Assembly (NCBI RefSeq): GCF_019175385.1
Contig: NC_083343.1
Coordinates: 49,746,457-49,810,456, forward strand
Direction of reading: 5' to 3'
DNA: 64,000 nt
Origin: Lycium barbarum
Taxonomy: Eukaryota > Streptophyta > Magnoliopsida > Solanales > Solanaceae
The notes under the pieces were generated by a model. It had not been told where the DNA came from. It did not search any database and was given only the letters and a program-made list of their open reading frames with translations. The position numbers and the translations under genes are program-made. Numbering within the stretch: position 1 is the first letter of the stretch; each line of letters opens with the position of its first letter. This document shows positions 12,296 through 23,931 of the stretch, piece by piece.

Positions 12296-13219
12296 CGGGC
12301 AGTGATATTTCATTTAATGTCACTTAAATAAGTCTTAGACCCTCATTATATCATATCTCGATATTGAACCTTGGGAAAGCTGTTCTTGGAGACAAATTGA
12401 GGAGATTCTTGGAGGTAAAACCGTGTCCAATCCTTTTACTCTTCCGTAGTCACAATCATCTTAGAATTCCCCCTTCCCTTTTGCAATCCCTTAGAGTTGG
12501 AATTTGAAGAAGGGTTTTACGAGGTTTTCCCTTAGGGTCCTATGTGATAAATTGACGATGTTGATGATAAAACTTGATGAATCTAAGCCTAGTAATCATA
12601 TATCTTTCACTTTTAACGTTGAATTTCGGATTTGGAGAATTAGGGTTCATACCCAATTTGGGGATTTTTTACTATAAATCAGATTTGGGGATAATTCTTG
12701 AGCTAAATCAACCATTAATGATTGGGTTATAATTACCTAGGATTCAATTTGGTATTTTACCCGTGAATTTCCCGTTTCACCTTTGTAGGCCTGTTTTCCC
12801 ATTTTTTAGGGTTAAAATGGACCTAATTGATATCATAGCAATATTAGTATCATTATTCATGATTTCTAATTTAGAATTCGATTATGCTTAGACTATATTG
12901 GTTCAGAGCTTCAAAGGAAGGGCAAGGTGATAGAGTGACTTGTTGGTGTTGCGATTCGGCAGTCCAAGTAGGTTATGGTTTACCTTTGGTGATACTTCGT
13001 ATAGCGAATCACATATTTAGATTATAATGTCAGAGACAACATGTGAACCTTCAGGTGTGGAGTTGGGATGGATATTGCCTTAGGTTGGGCCCGGATGTGT
13101 GTTGGGACTAGCCACCCTGTTATGCGTGTCGATTGTTCAATTGTGTTGGCTTGATGCCATGTGTAGTTGGTAAATATAGAATTCTGCTAGTTGTCCTGAT
13201 TTGGAATAGGATTGACATA

Positions 13220-13372
13220 CCCGTTTTTGGTACTTGTACTTGATATATTGTTGGCGTACCTACTGTTGGTACTTGAGTTATTGATATATGTTGGCATACC
13301 CACTGTTGGTATTGTGATGTGATACATTGTTGGCATAACCGTTGTGGTATTGGTGATATTGAATTCGACTAT
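13220..13372 (+). repeat. Hairpin-bearing minisatellite
   Basis: Degenerate units of the form ttggcatacccactgttggt. Each can fold: GTACC..GGTAC in the first unit, ATACC..GGTAT in the second, with a 7-nt loop. The arms change together between units. Confidence 0.55.
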
Positions 13373-13460
13373 TGGTGATTGACATATGCATTGCATGCAT
13401 TCTCTCATAAATATCATGCATGGACGATATCTGGTGATGATCCGGTATCATTGACTGAGC

Positions 13461-13718
13461 AAAACTGATATTTGATAAACTCTTTTACTTGAGTGTTTGT
13501 GAAAAAGGCCGATGTCCGAAGATCCATTCTGCAATCGTTGTTTATATGAAATTGACACTTGATAAACTCTTTTACTTGAGTGATTATGAGGAGGCCGATG
13601 TCCGAGGTTCAATTCCAGAATCGTTGATTTATGAAACTGATATTTAACAACTCTTTTGAGTGATTCTGAGGAGGCTGATGTCCGATGGTTATATTCGGGC
13701 ATCGTTGTTGCATGGCCT
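13461..13718 (+). repeat. Three-copy 85-87 bp tandem repeat
   Basis: Units start at 13461, 13548 and 13633 and share aactctttta..gagtg (a short ACTC/GAGT hairpin) and ggaggccgatgtccga. Confidence 0.8.
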
Positions 13719-14685
13719 ATTCCAATGTTATTCCGGAATCGTTTGTTAGTGATGGGCTCCGCGGGTCCCCTAGGGTGGTGCCGGTGAGACTCCCTCTGTG
13801 AGCAATTAGCCAGGGTCCCATCTGTTTGTTTAGCAAAGATACGGGATGGGTGGGACTTAGACTTCGCGAGTCACGCTGGGTTGTGCTACCAAGAGGTTGA
13901 TATTTCCATCCGGAGTGCATGTGTACACCTCATTTACATAGCATGGCATGCATCACATTCATACCATTATTGCACTGCATTGCATTATGATTTGAGTGAG
14001 ATGTCGTGATAAATGTATCGTGACAATTGTGTTGTTGATGATTGGACTGTGATGATTGTATTGTGGTGATTGTTTCAGAATTAGATATACTCAGACTTAT
14101 TATATTAGGGTTAAATACTTACATAGATGTTGACGGATACTCGGTTACGTTTATAGTGTTTCATGCGTGAATTGTTTACTTGTTTATCTGCGTTATTTTC
14201 TTAATTGTGTTAACTATGCTTAGTCGGCTTATGATGCCTACCAGTACTATTGTTTGTACTGACCTACACTTTCTACATTCTTTTATGAATGCAGAGTATC
14301 AAGCCGGATCTACTTCTCTGACTTGTGGCTGATCGATTCCTCAGCTTCTACTTGTGTTTTCCAGGCTGAGCATGGTGTCCGCTGACCTCGAAGACTCTTC
14401 TATTGCTTATGTCTTACTTTTCACTCAAGACATGATTTGAGACATTTTATGTATTATTATTCAGACCTTAGTATTTGGATTTAGATTCTCTTGTATGACC
14501 AGACCAGATACTGGGGAGGATTTATTTACTTCCGCACTTATTTATATTATATCATATTGTGAGAGTTACGTCATTTTACTTCTTCCGCTATTATTTTATT
14601 GACTGTGAATATTTAGTTAAGAGTTCGCCTACCGAGGTGGGAAGGGTAGGTGCCCGTATGACCTAGACTAAAATGGGTCGTGACA

Positions 14686-14826
14686 CCTTATGAGTTTATC
14701 AAGAATCATATGATGGCTCTATCGGCCCACCTATGTTCATGTTGATGTCACGGAGATATGCCAGATGGTGCTTGACTAGTACGGTCAGGTGCCCGTCGTG
14801 GCCCTCTAGCTTGGGTCGTGACGGAA
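14686..14826 (+). mobile_element. LTR terminal fragment
   Basis: Ends with ggtgcccgtcgtggccctct and tgggtcgtgac, the terminal sequence of chromovirus LTRs, and sits between two other LTRs. Probably the remaining 3' end of a further LTR. No start or TSD is visible. Confidence 0.45.
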
Positions 14827-15207
14827 TGTTACACTTTCGAAATTTTGTGTCGTTTGTATTATAAGTAAACTAACGCAAGCCTAAAGTGGACATGAAGCCC
14901 TTATAAGGTTTAGGAGGGTATTTAAAAATTTTAACTGTGTACCTTAAGGTTTCGGAGTAAAATGAATCGGCAGAAGTAAGTTCGTTGAGGGTTTGGAACT
15001 TGAGTTATGTTCTGGGAAGATTTCGTATTATCTGAGTTATACATTGCTTAACATTACCTTGAGGGGGAGTTATAGGGCTCCTTATATGGTTAATGAAGTT
15101 TTATACAAGTGCCAAGAAGGTTCCATAAGGATTGGAGGTCAAACGAATCGAAAAGAACGCATTTTCGCGAAATCGGAAATTTGGGGCAATATGTGGCCGC
15201 ATACTTA

Positions 15208-15490
15208 GCCCCCGTTTGGCCATAAGAATTATTCACTTTATTTCGAAAAAAAAAATCACCTTTTTTCGAAATCGGCGTTTGGCCATGAGAATTCCGAATA
15301 CAACTTGAAGTTTTATTCTGGAATATCAAAAACTCAAAAAACTTGTTTTTCAAAAATTTTAACTTTTTTCACTTTTTATAACTACATTTCACCAAAAACT
15401 ACAATTTCAAAAACTATGGCCAAACAAAACTCCAACTCCAAAATTTCAAAAAAAGTAAAAAAAAAATGGTATCTATGGACAAACGGGGCC
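15208..15490. mobile_element. Tourist/PIF-Harbinger-like MITE
   Basis: 283 bp with terminal inverted repeats: left gcccccgtttggccataag, right (reverse complement) ggccccgtttgtccatag. Flanked by TTA on both sides (15205-15207, 15491-15493), the TSD type of PIF/Harbinger elements. AT-rich interior, no transposase. Inserted in the U3 part of the LTR 14827-17490. Confidence 0.75.
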
Positions 15491-16247
15491 TTAGTATTGT
15501 GCAGCATATTGGCCACAAACTCCCAAAAATTGGGGCCCTCACTGCCCAACATCTTCCCCAACGAAAGGAGGGTAGATGCGGCCGTATACTCCGTATGCTC
15601 TGCCTCATCCCCATCGCAAATTGAAGCGGGACGAACAATTTTTTAAAACTTTTTTAAGTCCCAAAAAATCTCATTTTTCATATCCACCTCCCACACTTAT
15701 CTCCCCACATTATAAGAGAGTTCTTGAGAATTCTTGAAGGCTCTATAATATTCCAAAACCTTCCATACCATCAAGAGAGAAGATCAAACATCAAAATCTC
15801 AAGATAATCCATCGAAGATGATTGTTCTTGCTTCTCTTCAATGTTGTGATGAACTTGGTCTCGAAAGGAGTTGAGTGAGGTGAAGTTCTTCTACTACAAG
15901 GTATGTTATTCATCTTATTTATGTGATTGATTTGGTTTAAAGGTTTAGCAAGTCTTGGAGAAGAAAGAATCATAGAAGGCAAGTCACAAAGTATTGAATT
16001 GAAATTGATGGCTATGAAGTGAATTTGAAAGGAGATTTTGGGTGGATTTAAGATTAATTTGAATATGATTCCTTGACTATGGTATTGTTGATGTTATTAT
16101 TGTTGTTTGGGAGTTGTTTTGGAGTTTAGTGGAAGTTTATAAAATAGGGGAAGTGCTGCCCAAATTCCGCTAGCTTGCTAATTACTTTAGTTTGAACTTA
16201 AGAGTGTTTTGAAGACTTAACACTAGTATGAATCCTCTTGAATGTAG

Positions 16248-16295
16248 ATTCGCGATCTTGGGAGGAGAACGTTAAGTAGTTAAGGAGACATAAAG
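16248..16295 (+). other. Candidate LTR microexon (48 nt)
   Basis: Preceded by CTTAAC (branch-like) and ..GAATGTAG, followed by GTATGTTAAGGCTAAC. See the finding on the conserved LTR block. Confidence 0.4.
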
Positions 16296-18959
16296 GTATG
16301 TTAAGGCTAACTCTTGCTTTCTTAAGGCATGATTCCTTTGTTGTGAACCTACACATGATATCCATATTGTCCTATTTCCTAGAAATGCTAGAAGCTCATG
16401 ATTCTCAAGGTTCTTATGATATTGTTGATAAACGTTCTCTATGATGATGATTACATTTCTAGAGATATCAAAGCTTATAGTTATTGATGTTCTCATGATA
16501 TTATTGAGCTTGTTTCATAATTATTGATTTTATTCATTGTTGTTGATCTCATCTTATGATAATTATTCTTTCAAGGTGAGATATAGAGATGATGATGATT
16601 CCATAATAGAAATCGGAGGTTTACCGACCTTACGTCACTCCGATAGAGTAGTAACGTTTCATTTGGGCTCTCATGCATGCTTTATATATATGTAGCTATT
16701 TTCTCATACCGAGCTGCGCTATAGTCGGTCACGTACGGCACATAGATGTGCACACCACCACGCAGTGGGTACGTTATGATGCTACCCTAGACGCGAGATG
16801 ATATGACATATGGATTGGGCTGCAAATTCCACAGCAATATATATGTATGAATGAAAATGTTTTTGTTTTTAAAAAAAAAAAAAAAAAAAACTAAGCATGC
16901 ATGACATCCGCCTTAAGAGGCAATCAGATGTACAGGTAATCTTTCTTACCTCATGTTTCTACATATCTTTATTATCTTGTTATTCATGCGTTACATACAT
17001 TATTCGTACTGATGTCCTTTTGCTTGTGGACGTTGCGTTCATGCCCGCAAGTAGGCAGGGAGATGGATCAGATCCTTAGGTGCTTCATTAGTGACTTCTC
17101 AGGAGCGCTCCATTTGCTTCGGAGCTGCAGTCTAGTGGTATTATTCTTTTGTGTACCTATTTGGGCATGGCGGGGTCCTATCCCGTCTTTATGATTTCAT
17201 GCACTCCATGTAGAGGCTCGTATATAGGTGTATATAGTTAGAAGCTTTATAACCTTATCGGTTCATATCTTTGTATATCATTTTTGGCAGCCATGTCGGC
17301 TTGTACATATAGGCATAGTTGATGATGTTTATATAGAGATGTATTTACCTTTTGGTCTTATGCCTCTACAGATTATGATGTTCATGAGTTATCTTTTGTG
17401 GTCCACCTAGAAATGATAATGAGAAGTATGTTAAGAGGTGCTCGGTAGGTTAGCTCCGGGTGCCCGTCATGGCCCTCTGGCTGGGTCGTGATGATACTGA
17501 ACCTACCACGACCCAACCAGAGGGCATGATAGGCACCCGAAGCTAACCCATCCGGGTGTCACACCCCAATTCTGATGGGGCATGATGGGCACCCAACCCT
17601 CACTTAGAGCCGATCGAACCCGCTGGTTCTCGTTATACTCATAATCTTACTGGACTTTTAATCATGAAATGATATGCATAATGAAAGCTTTTCAAAATAT
17701 TCTTTTCATCTTTCTTAACTCAAGTAAAACTCTATAATAATATGAATCCGTAAAGTAATGCATAATGCTCTATCGGCTTGTATAGCTGCCTACAAGGCTA
17801 ATGTACTGTAGACATGACTCTGTCTGCAAAAGTCTCTAACATAAGATATGATATCAAAATCTAAGTTGGGACAGGACCCCAACATACCCATAATGTGCAT
17901 GACTCGGCTCATAAGGACATACTCTGACGCGGTATTACTCCGAACCGAATGGAGTCTACCAATCTAACTAATAGCCTGGAACATCCTATAGTCCAACTCC
18001 TGGATAACTTTCCTGCAAAGCAATATGGGCTGTGTGGCATGAAACACAGCGCCCCCAGGCAAAGGGACATCAGTACGGATAATGTACTGAGTATGTAAAG
18101 CATCAGCAATAGCGTAATGAAAGCATATGAGATAACATAGTATGGACGAGTTATGAATGAAAGAGATAGGTATACCTCTAGCAATGTTCGTTATACTTAC
18201 TTATCCACTTTCTACTGGGAACTTCCTTTTCATACATTTGAACACATAGTAGTATCATACCCGACCATAGAGGTTCGGTGTCTTACGTACCCAGCCATAA
18301 TACAGCTTGGTGTTATACATACCTGGCCCTACCAAGGCTCAGTGTTATCCGTACCTGGCCCGACTAAGGCTCAGTGTTATCCGTACCCAACTGCAGTGGT
18401 GTGCGCGCAATAAATATCATACCCGGCCATATAGGCTCAGTGTCACAACATAGAATTCATGGATTAACTACATACATATGCATCCGAGAGAAACATTTCA
18501 ACACTATCGAGGTGACAGAAAGTCTATAAACTCCCGATTTCTATTATTGAATCACCATCATCTTTATAATCATCACTTTTATCATTATCATCATCGTCAT
18601 TATAACTATTATCATTATCATCATCACTGTTAGCACCGTCATCATTATCATTAGCCTTATTATCATTAACATCATCACTATTAGGAGCATTTACCAAAGT
18701 ATCTCAAGAATATTGTAAGTTATGAGCTTCTAGCGTCTCCAAGTTTTGGACGTTTTGGATATCTTGGATGGAATCTCTAACATTGAACTCATCATCATAA
18801 TCATTATCGTTATCATCACAAGAAACATTGTCAACAATATCAAGAAAATCTCGAGGGTCATGAGCTTACAACCTTTATAAGAATAAGAATAACGTGAATA
18901 TCTCATAGACGCAAAATGAGGAAAACATGCCTTTAGAAAGAAGGGTTAGCCTTACATAC

Positions 18960-19013
18960 CTCTATGTCTCCTCAACTCTATCGACTAAGTGGTTCCCTTC
19001 GAAGCCGACGATT
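18960..19013 (-). other. Candidate LTR microexon (54 nt)
   Basis: Minus strand: CTAAT (branch-like), ..GGATGTAG acceptor, 54-nt block, then GTATGTAAGGCTAACCC. Confidence 0.45.
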
Positions 19014-19749
19014 CTACATCCAAGAGAACTCGTGCTAAGATTAGATAATTGATAATATACTCAAGCTTAAGCGAGAGCTAATAAAAATTGGGCAGCATCT
19101 CCTTTGTTTATACAACTTCCTCCATATAATATAACAACCCCCCAAACATCAATAACAACATTCATAATGCCATAATCAATAGCTTCGACAAGTTCGACAT
19201 TATTCAATTCTCAAAATTTCCTTTCAAGGTCATCCATAGCCATGGCCGTAATATAATACCACATTCTTCCTCTTATAATGTTTCTCCAATATTCTTAATA
19301 TCATTTATAACAAAATTATACTCATACTATCTCAAGAATTATGGTTTATGTCACACTACTATTCAAGAACACCATTGTTTCATATATGAGCTCCATATTC
19401 TACTTTCTTCCATAATCCAAGTCTCCCAACCATTCAATATTCTAAATAACATGAAATGATGATAAAACTTACCTTTGATTGTGTAGGAATGGGTTTTGGA
19501 TGGAAATGCCTCACTTGGAGAAGACCCTAACTTCAATTCCAACGAGATTTCTTGCTACCATCAACCCTATCTAGCATTCTTGCACTTGATTCTACTAGTT
19601 TTTGGTATTTGATCTTTGCTTTTCCTTGAATTCATGTAAATGAAGTGTGTGGAATGTTCTAGAGGTTTAGAGAGAAGTGGTGGAAATAAGAAATGAGAAA
19701 TGAGACTTGGAGTCCTCTTTTTATAAAATTTAAAACTGTCTGTCAGGAG

Positions 19750-19890
19750 TTATACAGACCATTATACGGTCTGTATAATCTTACACGGTCCGTATAATTG
19801 ACCGTATAACTCCATCAGTGATGGACCTTCACTGTAACGGTTATACGGACCGTATAATATTATACGGACCGTATAAATGGTCGTATAATC
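19750..19890. promoter_or_regulatory. ACGGACCGT dyad cluster
   Basis: Includes two perfect 17-nt dyads ttatacggaccgtataa (19841-19857, 19860-19876) three bases apart, plus several half or mutated copies from 19750. Ends about 25 bp upstream (minus sense) of the TATA-like box. Confidence 0.7.
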
Positions 19891-21689
19891 CACTTTTTCT
19901 CCGAACTTGTTCTCGACGCTTCGTTTGATCTCCAATCCTTATGGAACCTTCTTAACACTTGTTTAACACATCATTAGCAATCTAAGGAGCATTATAACTT
20001 CTCCCCAACATATTATTAAATCAACATTAGCTCAGTACTTTGCAAACCCTTTTCCAAGACACAACTTAAGCTTGACATTCTGCAACGAATTCCCTTCTCT
20101 TACCTCAAACGTCTTTGGAATCTTAGTTAGAACCGTTAAGTACTACTTCTTACTCATAGGAACATTATATACTTCTTACCCCGCGTTAGTCTATTTACTA
20201 TGCAACGACATTAAATTTTCCAAGGTGTAACACCGGGAACCTCTCGTCATACATTCACATTCATATCTAGGTGAGCCACGTGGCTTATCAACAAATTCTA
20301 TGCCTCAATAATACCATTTCCAACGGCTAAAACACTTTTATATCAATGTCAACAACTACGCCCATATACATATACACAAGCCGACGAGGCTAACAAAATA
20401 ATATACCAAAAATATGAGCCGACAAGGCAAAACACATCTACTATACATGACTATCTATGAACCTCCAAGAAGAATATGAAACATCATCATAAGGACGGGA
20501 CAGGGCCCGCCATGCCCATATGTATATACCCAAAAGAATAGTACCAATAGCTGCAGCTCCGGATCAAATAGAGCTCCTCTAAGCAATCACTGGATATGCA
20601 GCCTAAGGATCAAGTCTATCTCCCTGTCCACCTGCGGGCATGACGCAGCGTCCACAAACAAAAGGACATCAGTACAGATAATGTACTGATTATGTAAGGC
20701 ATAATCAATAACATAGTAGAAGCATGAACGGTATCATAAGGAAGAAGATTCATGGGATGATAAAGCCATTTATACCTCTAGCGACGTTCATCATATTTAC
20801 TTACCCTTTTTCTAATGGGAACCTTCCCTTTCATACATTTATACATATAGTAGTATCATACCCGACCATAGAGGTTCGGTGTCTCACATACCCGGCCATG
20901 ACAAGGCTCGGTGTCATACATACCTGGACCTACCAAGGCTCAGTGTCATCTGTACCTAATTGCAGTGGTGTGCATGCAATGAATATCATACCCGGCTATA
21001 TAAACCCAGTGTTACTTAATAGTCATACATAGATATTGTCACGACCCGACTAGGGGTCGCGACGGGTACCCGGGGCTAACCACCAAGCACCACTCATTTC
21101 ATTAATCATCATAATTATTATACACTTCTTTACCATTTATATACTCATAATCATAAGATAATCGTTTTTCATTTGGAAACATAATTGATTTCATATACAT
21201 AAGCCCTTCGGCTATCAAAATAATAATATATACATATATACAATCATAGCATCGTGAGACCATAGTACCCACACATGCGTATCTACGAGCCTCTACTGAA
21301 ATGCTAGACATAAGGACGGGACAGGGCCCCGTCGTGCCCAAAATATGCATATATACACAAAAGAATAATCAAGCACCTCCAGAACAATGGAGTGCTCTCA
21401 ACGGCTAACAGCTCCTACGGATCTGGATCGAGCTCACCTCCCTGTCTACCTGTGGGCATGAACACAGCGTCCAAAGAAAACGGACGTCAGTACGAACATT
21501 GTACTGAGTATGTAAGACATGAATGAAATAAACATAGTAGAAGAATCATAACCCATAGGAGAAGGATATACCCTGCATGAGATCTATAGATGACTACATT
21601 TCATACATATATCGTATATTTACATAATCATGGCACGTGTATCATCATAGCACACACATCATCACATCATCATCGTCATCGTTAACCCG

Positions 21690-21863
21690 CGTCCAGGTAA
21701 CCATCATATGCCGCCCACTAGTGGTGTCATGTCCGACCCTCTAGGCGTGGTGTAATCATAGCAGCCCGCATTAGCGGTGACATGCCCGGCCATCTAGGCA
21801 CGGTGGAATCATAAGCAGCCCGCTTTAGCGGTGACATGCCCGGCCATCTAGGCACGGTGTAAT
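21690..21863. repeat. ~56-bp minisatellite with hairpin units
   Basis: Three units around cagcccgcnttagcggtgaca and ggccatctaggcacggtg. CCGC-ttta-GCGG can fold in one unit. The same array occurs at 32040-32215 in the 5' LTR and, in opposite sense, at 23580-23740. Confidence 0.7.
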
Positions 21864-22025
21864 CATATTGTGACACCTCGGAAAATTTTCCGTGAGCATA
21901 CAATGAATAGACCAACGAAGAGTATGAGTCTATGATGTTTTACTAAGAAGGGAATGACTACCAATGAGTTTTGAAAACGCGAAGGTTGCAGATTTGCATT
22001 GCGACCCAGTTGTCGTAAAACACAA

Positions 22026-22283
22026 TACGGCCCGTAAAGTGATTTACGGACCGTAAAGTGCCATCGTCCTCCAACTATCAAAACTTCAACTTTCTGTCAA
22101 ATGTTGAAATGGTTAAATACGACTCAGAATACGGACTGTAAATCGAAATACGGCCCGTAAACTGCGACCGTAAACCACCATGGCCTACAGCAAACCTTTC
22201 TGTTTCTGATATGCTTAAATACGGTCGTGGAGGACGAACCGTAAACCAGAATACGGCCCATAAACTGGGTTTACGGCCACTGT
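22026..22283. promoter_or_regulatory. TTTACGGACCGTAAA dyad cluster
   Basis: Perfect 15-nt dyad tttacggaccgtaaa at 22043-22057 and at least six related aatacggcccgtaaa-like copies. Ends about 40 bp upstream of the TATA-like box at 22325. Confidence 0.7.
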
Positions 22284-23040
22284 ACATCCCGACTACTGTT
22301 CACAAAAATCAGATTTTTAAGTTAAGTATAAGGGACCCCAAGCTCATTTCATTTCATTTCTCATCTTCACAATTCAAGAATTCTCTAGAATACTCCAAAA
22401 CACTTCATCCACAAGAATTAAAGAGAATTAAGGGAAAATCAAGATCAACAATGCCAAATTCAAGAAAACAAGAGTGTGATACCTAGCTCAAGTTCATCTT
22501 CCTCAAAGAAAACCAAAAGAGGTGAAGTAGGGTTTTGGTGCTAGAGTAGAGACTCCACTCAAGGCTTGTTCCACCATCATCCAAGGTAAGTTTCATGACC
22601 CTTTCATGTTGTTTAAGGTGTTGGAAGGTTAAGATACCCGAATTGTAGAAAAGCATAGCAAATGGGTCATAAATGAGTGAATAGTGCCATGAGTGAATGG
22701 TAGTTGAATTGAATCATGAATGTTAGTGTGTTGTGAGTATGAATGCGTTATAAACGACATGTAGACCATGAGATAAGTGTGATACATGAGAAAATACGAT
22801 AGCGAACCCAAAACCATAAAGGTGGTAAAAATGAAGAGAAATGGTGGATCATGGTCATTGTATATGAATGATGATTGTTGATTGCTATATTGTAGTTGTT
22901 GTTGTGGGTGCTGGGAGTTGATATGGAATATGGGAAAAGTAGTATAAACAAAGGAAGTGCTGCCCAATTGTCTCTAGAAATAGTAGTGCATTCTTATAGT
23001 TGATTAACTAACATTAGTACGAATCCTCTTTTGAAGGTAG

Positions 23041-23093
23041 AGACGTGACATTGAAGGAGAATAAGCGAACGCTAGATTGCTTAAACGAGAAAG
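23041..23093 (+). other. Candidate LTR microexon (53 nt)
   Basis: Best-formed example: branch-like TTAACTAAC about 30 nt before acceptor TTGAAGGTAG, then 53 nt ending GAGAAAG, then GTATGTGAGGCTTAAC. Inferred. Confidence 0.5.
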
Positions 23094-23931
23094 GTATGTG
23101 AGGCTTAACTCTTCTTTCAAAAGGCATGAATCCTTCAAGTTTTTCATAATCCTTCTATAAGATGAAGCTTATGAGTCCTTCTATATATCGAATCACCTAT
23201 AAGCATGATAATAATGACAATGAGCTAGAGTATAGAGATTCAAGAAATTGTGGCACGATGTTCCTACAATGCTAATGATGTTATTATTGTTACCACTCGC
23301 CTTATGCCTTATTTCCTTCAAGGCGAGGCATGATACCCATGAAATGTCCATAACACAATCGGGGGTTCACGACCTTACGTCACCTCGACATAGTGTGGTT
23401 GCCTTAAAGCCTAATGTATGCTCCTAACGCTAATGTATGTTATGACAATAAGATGATAAATAATGCTAACTTGTAATACGACTATGGGATGCATGGAATA
23501 CCAAGAAATGATAACATGATGCTATGGTATGAGATGTGTAAGAGTGATGTGTTATGATTGATTTTGTGATGATATAATTCCACCGCGCCACGATGGCCGG
23601 GCATGTCACCGCTAAGGCGGGCTGCATATGATTCAACCGTGCCTAGATGGTCGGGCATGTCACCGCTAAGGCGGGCTGCGATGTTACACCGAGCCTAGAG
23701 GGCCGGGCATGATCACCACTAGTGGGCGGCATATGATGGTTACCCGAACGCGGGTTAATGACGAGGACTATGATGAGATGATTTATATGATGTGATGACA
23801 TGTATACCATGATTATATAAAATGTGATATATGTAAGTAATGCGATTTCCTATGACACTTGTGCAGGTTATACCTTTGCCTCTCGACTCATGATCTTCCT
23901 ATTATGTTTGTTTATTTCATTCCTGCCTTAC

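Larger units (their letters stand above)
11770..14685 (+). mobile_element. Element C 3' LTR
   Basis: Starts TGTAACGACCCG directly after the pol stop and ends GGGTCGTGACA (2916 bp). Dyad cluster 12171-12295; AT-rich TATA-like stretch 12320-12355; weak donor-like GGAGGTAAAA (gt 12415); hairpin minisatellite 13220-13372; 85-87 bp tandem repeat 13461-13718; terminal hairpin CAGTAC/GTACTG at 14242-14261. No TSD can be tested because the 5' end of the element is missing. The conserved 47-54 nt block of the other LTRs is not clearly recognisable here. Confidence 0.85.
14827..17490 (+). mobile_element. Plus-sense chromovirus LTR, MITE inserted
   Basis: Starts TGTTACACTTTCG and ends ..ggctgggtcgtga at about 17490. 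TATA-like cattataagag near 15700-15712; donor-like AAGGTATG (gt 15901); CTGCCCAAATT motif about 16155; acceptor-like GAATGTAG ending 16247; 48-nt block 16248-16295; donor-like GTATGTTAAGG; hairpin GTCC..GGAC at 17014-17031. A 20-nt poly(A) lies at 16871-16890. The terminal CA is lost and no TSD is visible, so either the end is mutated or one side was deleted. Element B inserted a few bases beyond its right end. Confidence 0.75.
17557..20232 (-). mobile_element. Solo LTR (minus sense) in element B 3' LTR
   Basis: 2676 bp, plus-strand ends TGTCACACCCC and ..AAGGTGTAACA, TSD ccggg at 17552-17556 and 20233-20237. Modules: dyads 19750-19890; TATA-like tttataaaaagagg (about 19714-19728); donor AAAGGTAAGT (19472-19471); GGGCAG motif 19090-19095; 54-nt block 18960-19013; repeat array 18240-18450 (units ending ggctcagtgttatcc); terminal hairpins about 18051-18100. 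No internal region, so it formed by LTR-LTR recombination. Imperfect CAT/ATC trinucleotide runs at 18541-18680. Confidence 0.92.

Noticed and set aside
16871..16890. Poly(A) tract as a sign of LINE or processed pseudogene insertion
   Set aside because: Lies inside an LTR at a place with no target duplication or upstream LINE or gene sequence.
17491..17520. Reading TACCAC at 17504 as a non-LTR end
   Set aside because: The TSD gaacc on both sides and the 2397/2398-bp LTR match make it the mutated terminus of element B.
19750..19890. Dyad clusters as CRISPR-like repeats
   Set aside because: No regular spacers or cas genes; palindromes vary and sit in LTR promoters of a plant genome.
22629..22967. 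112-aa minus-strand ORF rich in His/Thr/Ser
   Set aside because: Antisense to the putative first intron of the solo LTR 21869-24370; no domain.
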